From JAKBCQ01 sp021807585 (lineage in GTDB: Bacteria; Planctomycetota; Planctomycetia; Isosphaerales; Isosphaeraceae): a stretch of DNA of 33,700 nucleotides. Position numbers and translations under genes: made by a program. This document shows positions 31,924 through 33,700 of the stretch, piece after piece. Positions within the stretch are counted from its first letter, which is position 1. Every line of letters starts with the position of its first letter. The notes beneath the pieces are model-generated. The model did not search any database. It was not told where the DNA came from and was given only the letters and a program-made list of their open reading frames with translations. The stretch lies in contig DAHWFG010000086.1 in the NCBI GenBank assembly GCA_027325115.1, forward strand, positions 1 to 33,700, read 5' to 3'.

Positions 31924-32871
31924 ATGACCGGCGCGACAAGCTTGACCAGCCTCCTGCGATGTCCTATTTGCCAAAGTGTCATGGTAAAAAATCTCGACGA
32001 TTCGGCATGGCGATGTTCGGGCTGCGAACGCGCATTCCCGATCGTCGGCGGAACGCCTCGCTTCGCCGCGGCTTCTTACCTGGAAAGCTTTGGACGCCAG
32101 TGGAATCGTTACGATGTCGCTCGCACCGACGAAGACGCCGCGGTCTTCCGCGTCAAAACGGGGATCGACCCCGCGACGCTCGCGGGGCTTAACGTACTTG
32201 ACGCCGGCTGCGGAGGGGGTCGTTATTCGCTCCTCGCGGCGCGGTCGGGAGCGAACGTCGTCGGGGTCGACCTTAGCGACGCGGTCGAGAAAGCGCGGTC
32301 GCTCTGCTCCAATCACCCCAACGCTCTCATTGTCCAGGCCGACTTACTTTCTCTCCCCCTCGCCGATCGCGCGTTCGACTTCGTTTTTTCGATCGGAGTG
32401 CTGCATCATTGCCCCGATCCAAGAGGCGCGTTCGCGAGCGTCGCAAGGCGAGTGAAACCGGGGGGAACGCTCGCGGTTTGGCTTTACCGTCACAATACGC
32501 TCGCTCAAGAGCTGCTTAATAAAGCGTTAAGACGAGTGACGACGCGGCTGCCGGCGCGGGTGTTGGAGCCGTTATGCGTCGGCTTGGGAGTCTTCGGCGG
32601 CGTTCCAATCTTGAATCAAACCTTGAACAAGGTGTTTAACTTTTCGAATCATCCCGACTGGACGTTGCGAGTTTGCGATAATTTTGATTGGTACGCGCCG
32701 CGGTATCAATCGCACCACACGGTCGCCGAATTGACCGATTGGTTCCGCGCCGAGGGTTTCGAGCGGATCGAAGAACTTCCCCCCGCGCGCCGCGGACGAT
32801 TTTATACATTTACATACGAAAACAATATGATCATCGGCGCCGGAGTGAACGTCCGCGGTGTTAAGAATTAA
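31924..32871 (+). CDS. Class I SAM methyltransferase with Trm112-like zinc ribbon
   Basis: A 315-residue protein. An N-terminal zinc-ribbon of the Trm112 type (CPIC ... CSGC, about residues 13-34) is followed by FPIVGGTPRF, then a Rossmann methyltransferase domain with motif I VLDAGCGGGRYSLL (about 91-104), VVGVDLSD, QADLLSLPLADRAFDFVFSIGVLHH and VKPGGTLAVWLY. The C-terminal 100 residues include DWYAPRYQSHHTVAELTDWFRAEGF. This layout is common among enzymes in surface-polysaccharide or lipid modification, but the substrate is unknown. The ATG at 31924 is preferred to a TTG at 31909; AGAGAA lies a few bases upstream. No close neighbour suggests a pathway. Confidence 0.9.
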   Translation: MTGATSLTSLLRCPICQSVMVKNLDDSAWRCSGCERAFPIVGGTPRFAAASYLESFGRQWNRYDVARTDEDAAVFRVKTGIDPATLAGLNVLDAGCGGGRYSLLAARSGANVVGVDLSDAVEKARSLCSNHPNALIVQADLLSLPLADRAFDFVFSIGVLHHCPDPRGAFASVARRVKPGGTLAVWLYRHNTLAQELLNKALRRVTTRLPARVLEPLCVGLGVFGGVPILNQTLNKVFNFSNHPDWTLRVCDNFDWYAPRYQSHHTVAELTDWFRAEGFERIEELPPARRGRFYTFTYENNMIIGAGVNVRGVKN

Positions 32872-33142
32872 TAACTATTATATATTACTTGATATTATAA
32901 TTTTATTTATCATCGTGTTTTTATGCATTTCGATCGAATCGCGACGCGGAGCTTTGGGCGCGGGAGCTAACCGAATCTCGCCGGCGGCTTAACGACGTGT
33001 TGCGATTGACGAGACCGATTCGACCTCGCCGCGGATTCTCGAAGATCGACGGATCATCAAGCGGTCGCTTGCCGGCGTTCGGCTCGTCCGCGAACCGCTC
33101 GATCCACGGGATCGGAGTTCCTCTGTTCGTAAGGCGTGCTCG

Positions 33143-33310
33143 ATGAATCGGCTCGCGGTTATTGTATCGATTCTCGTCGGCGTCGTATTCGTCGCGAACC
33201 CGGCGGTGATCTACGCTCGGTTTCACGTGTTTCGGGGTTTCTCGTCGGTATTGCTCATCGTTACGGGATTTTGCTTCTTCATAGCCGCGTACAAGATTAA
33301 TAACGATTGA
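33143..33310 (+). CDS. Small two-helix membrane protein (55 aa)
   Basis: A short frame encodes 55 residues with two likely membrane helices (about 4-25, LAVIVSILVGVVFVANPAVI, and 33-51, FSSVLLIVTGFCFFIAAYK) joined by a basic turn ARFHVFRG. Its ATG overlaps the TGA (33144-33146) of a frame open from 32901, which lacks a usable start and reads RDAELWARELTESRRRLNDV near its beginning. That arrangement resembles translational coupling, or the remains of one. No ribosome site of note. Function unknown. Confidence 0.5.
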   Translation: MNRLAVIVSILVGVVFVANPAVIYARFHVFRGFSSVLLIVTGFCFFIAAYKINND

Positions 33311-33458
33311 ATATTATTTTGTGCTCTTAAATGATAGGACATCTTGTGAATTTCTCGAATAATCCAAGCGTCTCGACCCGAAGATTTGCCGGTGAGGACG
33401 GGCGCTCGATTCAACCCGAATGTCAATTTCCTTTCAATTCGATCTTCGCGACTCGATA

Positions 33459-33700
33459 GAGCCTGTTATTGACTTATCGTGAGGTTTCGTTAGATTTTAC
33501 GACATGAGCACGACAAGGAAGTCGTATCCCAGTGACGTCACGGATTCTGAATGGGAGGACCTTGTTTCATATCTGACATTGATGCGCGAGGATGCTCCCC
33601 AACGCGGGCATTCTCTGCGCGAACTCTTCAACGCCCTTCGCTACGTCGTGAAAACTGGCTGCCCGTGGCGTTTCCTGCCCAATGATTTTCCTCCCTGGAC
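33459..33700 (+). mobile_element. Left end of an IS5-type insertion sequence (truncated by window)
   Basis: The transposase gene begins at 33504. The bases before it, GAGCCTGTTATTGACTTATC from about 33459, are where the left terminal inverted repeat would lie. They also carry a promoter: TTGACT (33469-33474), 16 bases, TAGATT (33491-33496). The right end and target duplication are outside the window, so the exact boundary is not proven. Confidence 0.5.
33504..33700 (+). CDS. IS5-family transposase, N-terminal part
   Basis: The frame opens with YPSDVTDSEWEDLVSYL, then GHSLRELFNALRYVVKTGCP and WRFLPNDFPPW, the standard N-terminal (DUF4096) region of IS5-family DDE transposases, which cut and paste the element. 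The window ends within the gene, so the catalytic DDE residues are not visible and integrity cannot be judged. The ATG lies 7 bases after a TAGATT -10 box, suggesting a leaderless message. It lies beyond the last chromosomal gene here. Confidence 0.88.
   Translation, partial: MSTTRKSYPSDVTDSEWEDLVSYLTLMREDAPQRGHSLRELFNALRYVVKTGCPWRFLPNDFPPW

Noticed and set aside
32921..33226. A 101-residue minus-strand frame
   Set aside because: R/N/D-rich shadow with no motif; the plus-strand two-helix protein in the same area is more convincing.

Overview
The window looks like chromosomal DNA from a planctomycete (Planctomycetota). It is moderately GC-rich (roughly 58% by eye), with short AT-rich spacers between genes. 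The protein families point the same way: a Tat-exported Gfo/Idh/MocA oxidoreductase, a DUF1080-like secreted protein, a TolC-like protein with planctomycete-style helices, TPR proteins with an SH3-like front domain, and a surface protein carrying a LEPR-XLL-type motif. No phage or plasmid functions are visible. The only clear mobile element is an IS5-type transposase cut off by the right edge.

Layout. Positions 1-781 hold a possible gene fragment, a nest of short direct repeats, and a tRNA-Pro(CGG) on the minus strand with its own promoter and terminator. Positions 1155-2542 hold a sugar-isomerase-like TIM barrel and a small membrane PH-like protein. Positions 2820-6458 are a minus-strand run: D-threonine aldolase/D-serine dehydratase-like enzyme, secreted M20 amidohydrolase, small TPR protein, nitroreductase. 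Positions 6701-9508 encode a large exported protein with a TolC-like coiled-coil half, and 9690-11045 a secreted TPR protein. Positions 11566-13779 encode a secreted glycosidase-like protein whose end overlaps a convergent MFS transporter gene. That transporter starts a second minus-strand run (to 19342) with a small membrane protein, a DUF1080-like protein and an ADP-forming acyl-CoA ligase fused to a GNAT acetyltransferase. Positions 19655-21895 carry an aldose-1-epimerase and a sarcosine/N-methyltryptophan-oxidase-type flavoenzyme.

Positions 21968-25136 are the most unusual part. They hold an exported tandem gamma-carbonic-anhydrase-like protein, aspartate decarboxylase (panD), a retropepsin-like protein with DTR in place of DTG, a dispersed inverted-repeat element, and a small antitoxin-like gene broken by two in-frame stops. 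Then come the Tat oxidoreductase and a glycosyltransferase (minus), a moaD-moaE-moaA molybdopterin operon (plus), tilS (minus) with a structured candidate RNA upstream, a methyltransferase, a 55-residue membrane protein, and the IS5-type transposase.

Main points for a second look: (1) the two halves of the carbonic-anhydrase-like protein appear to share out the zinc ligands; (2) the TolC-like protein seems to lack its beta-barrel segments; (3) a promoter-to-terminator RNA lies ahead of tilS; (4) MoaD has a tail after its GG; (5) an antitoxin-like gene has two nonsense codons beside a repeat found twice in the window; (6) the tRNA-Pro terminator has a duplicate with its loop flipped. All family assignments are from reading the translations; no search was run.
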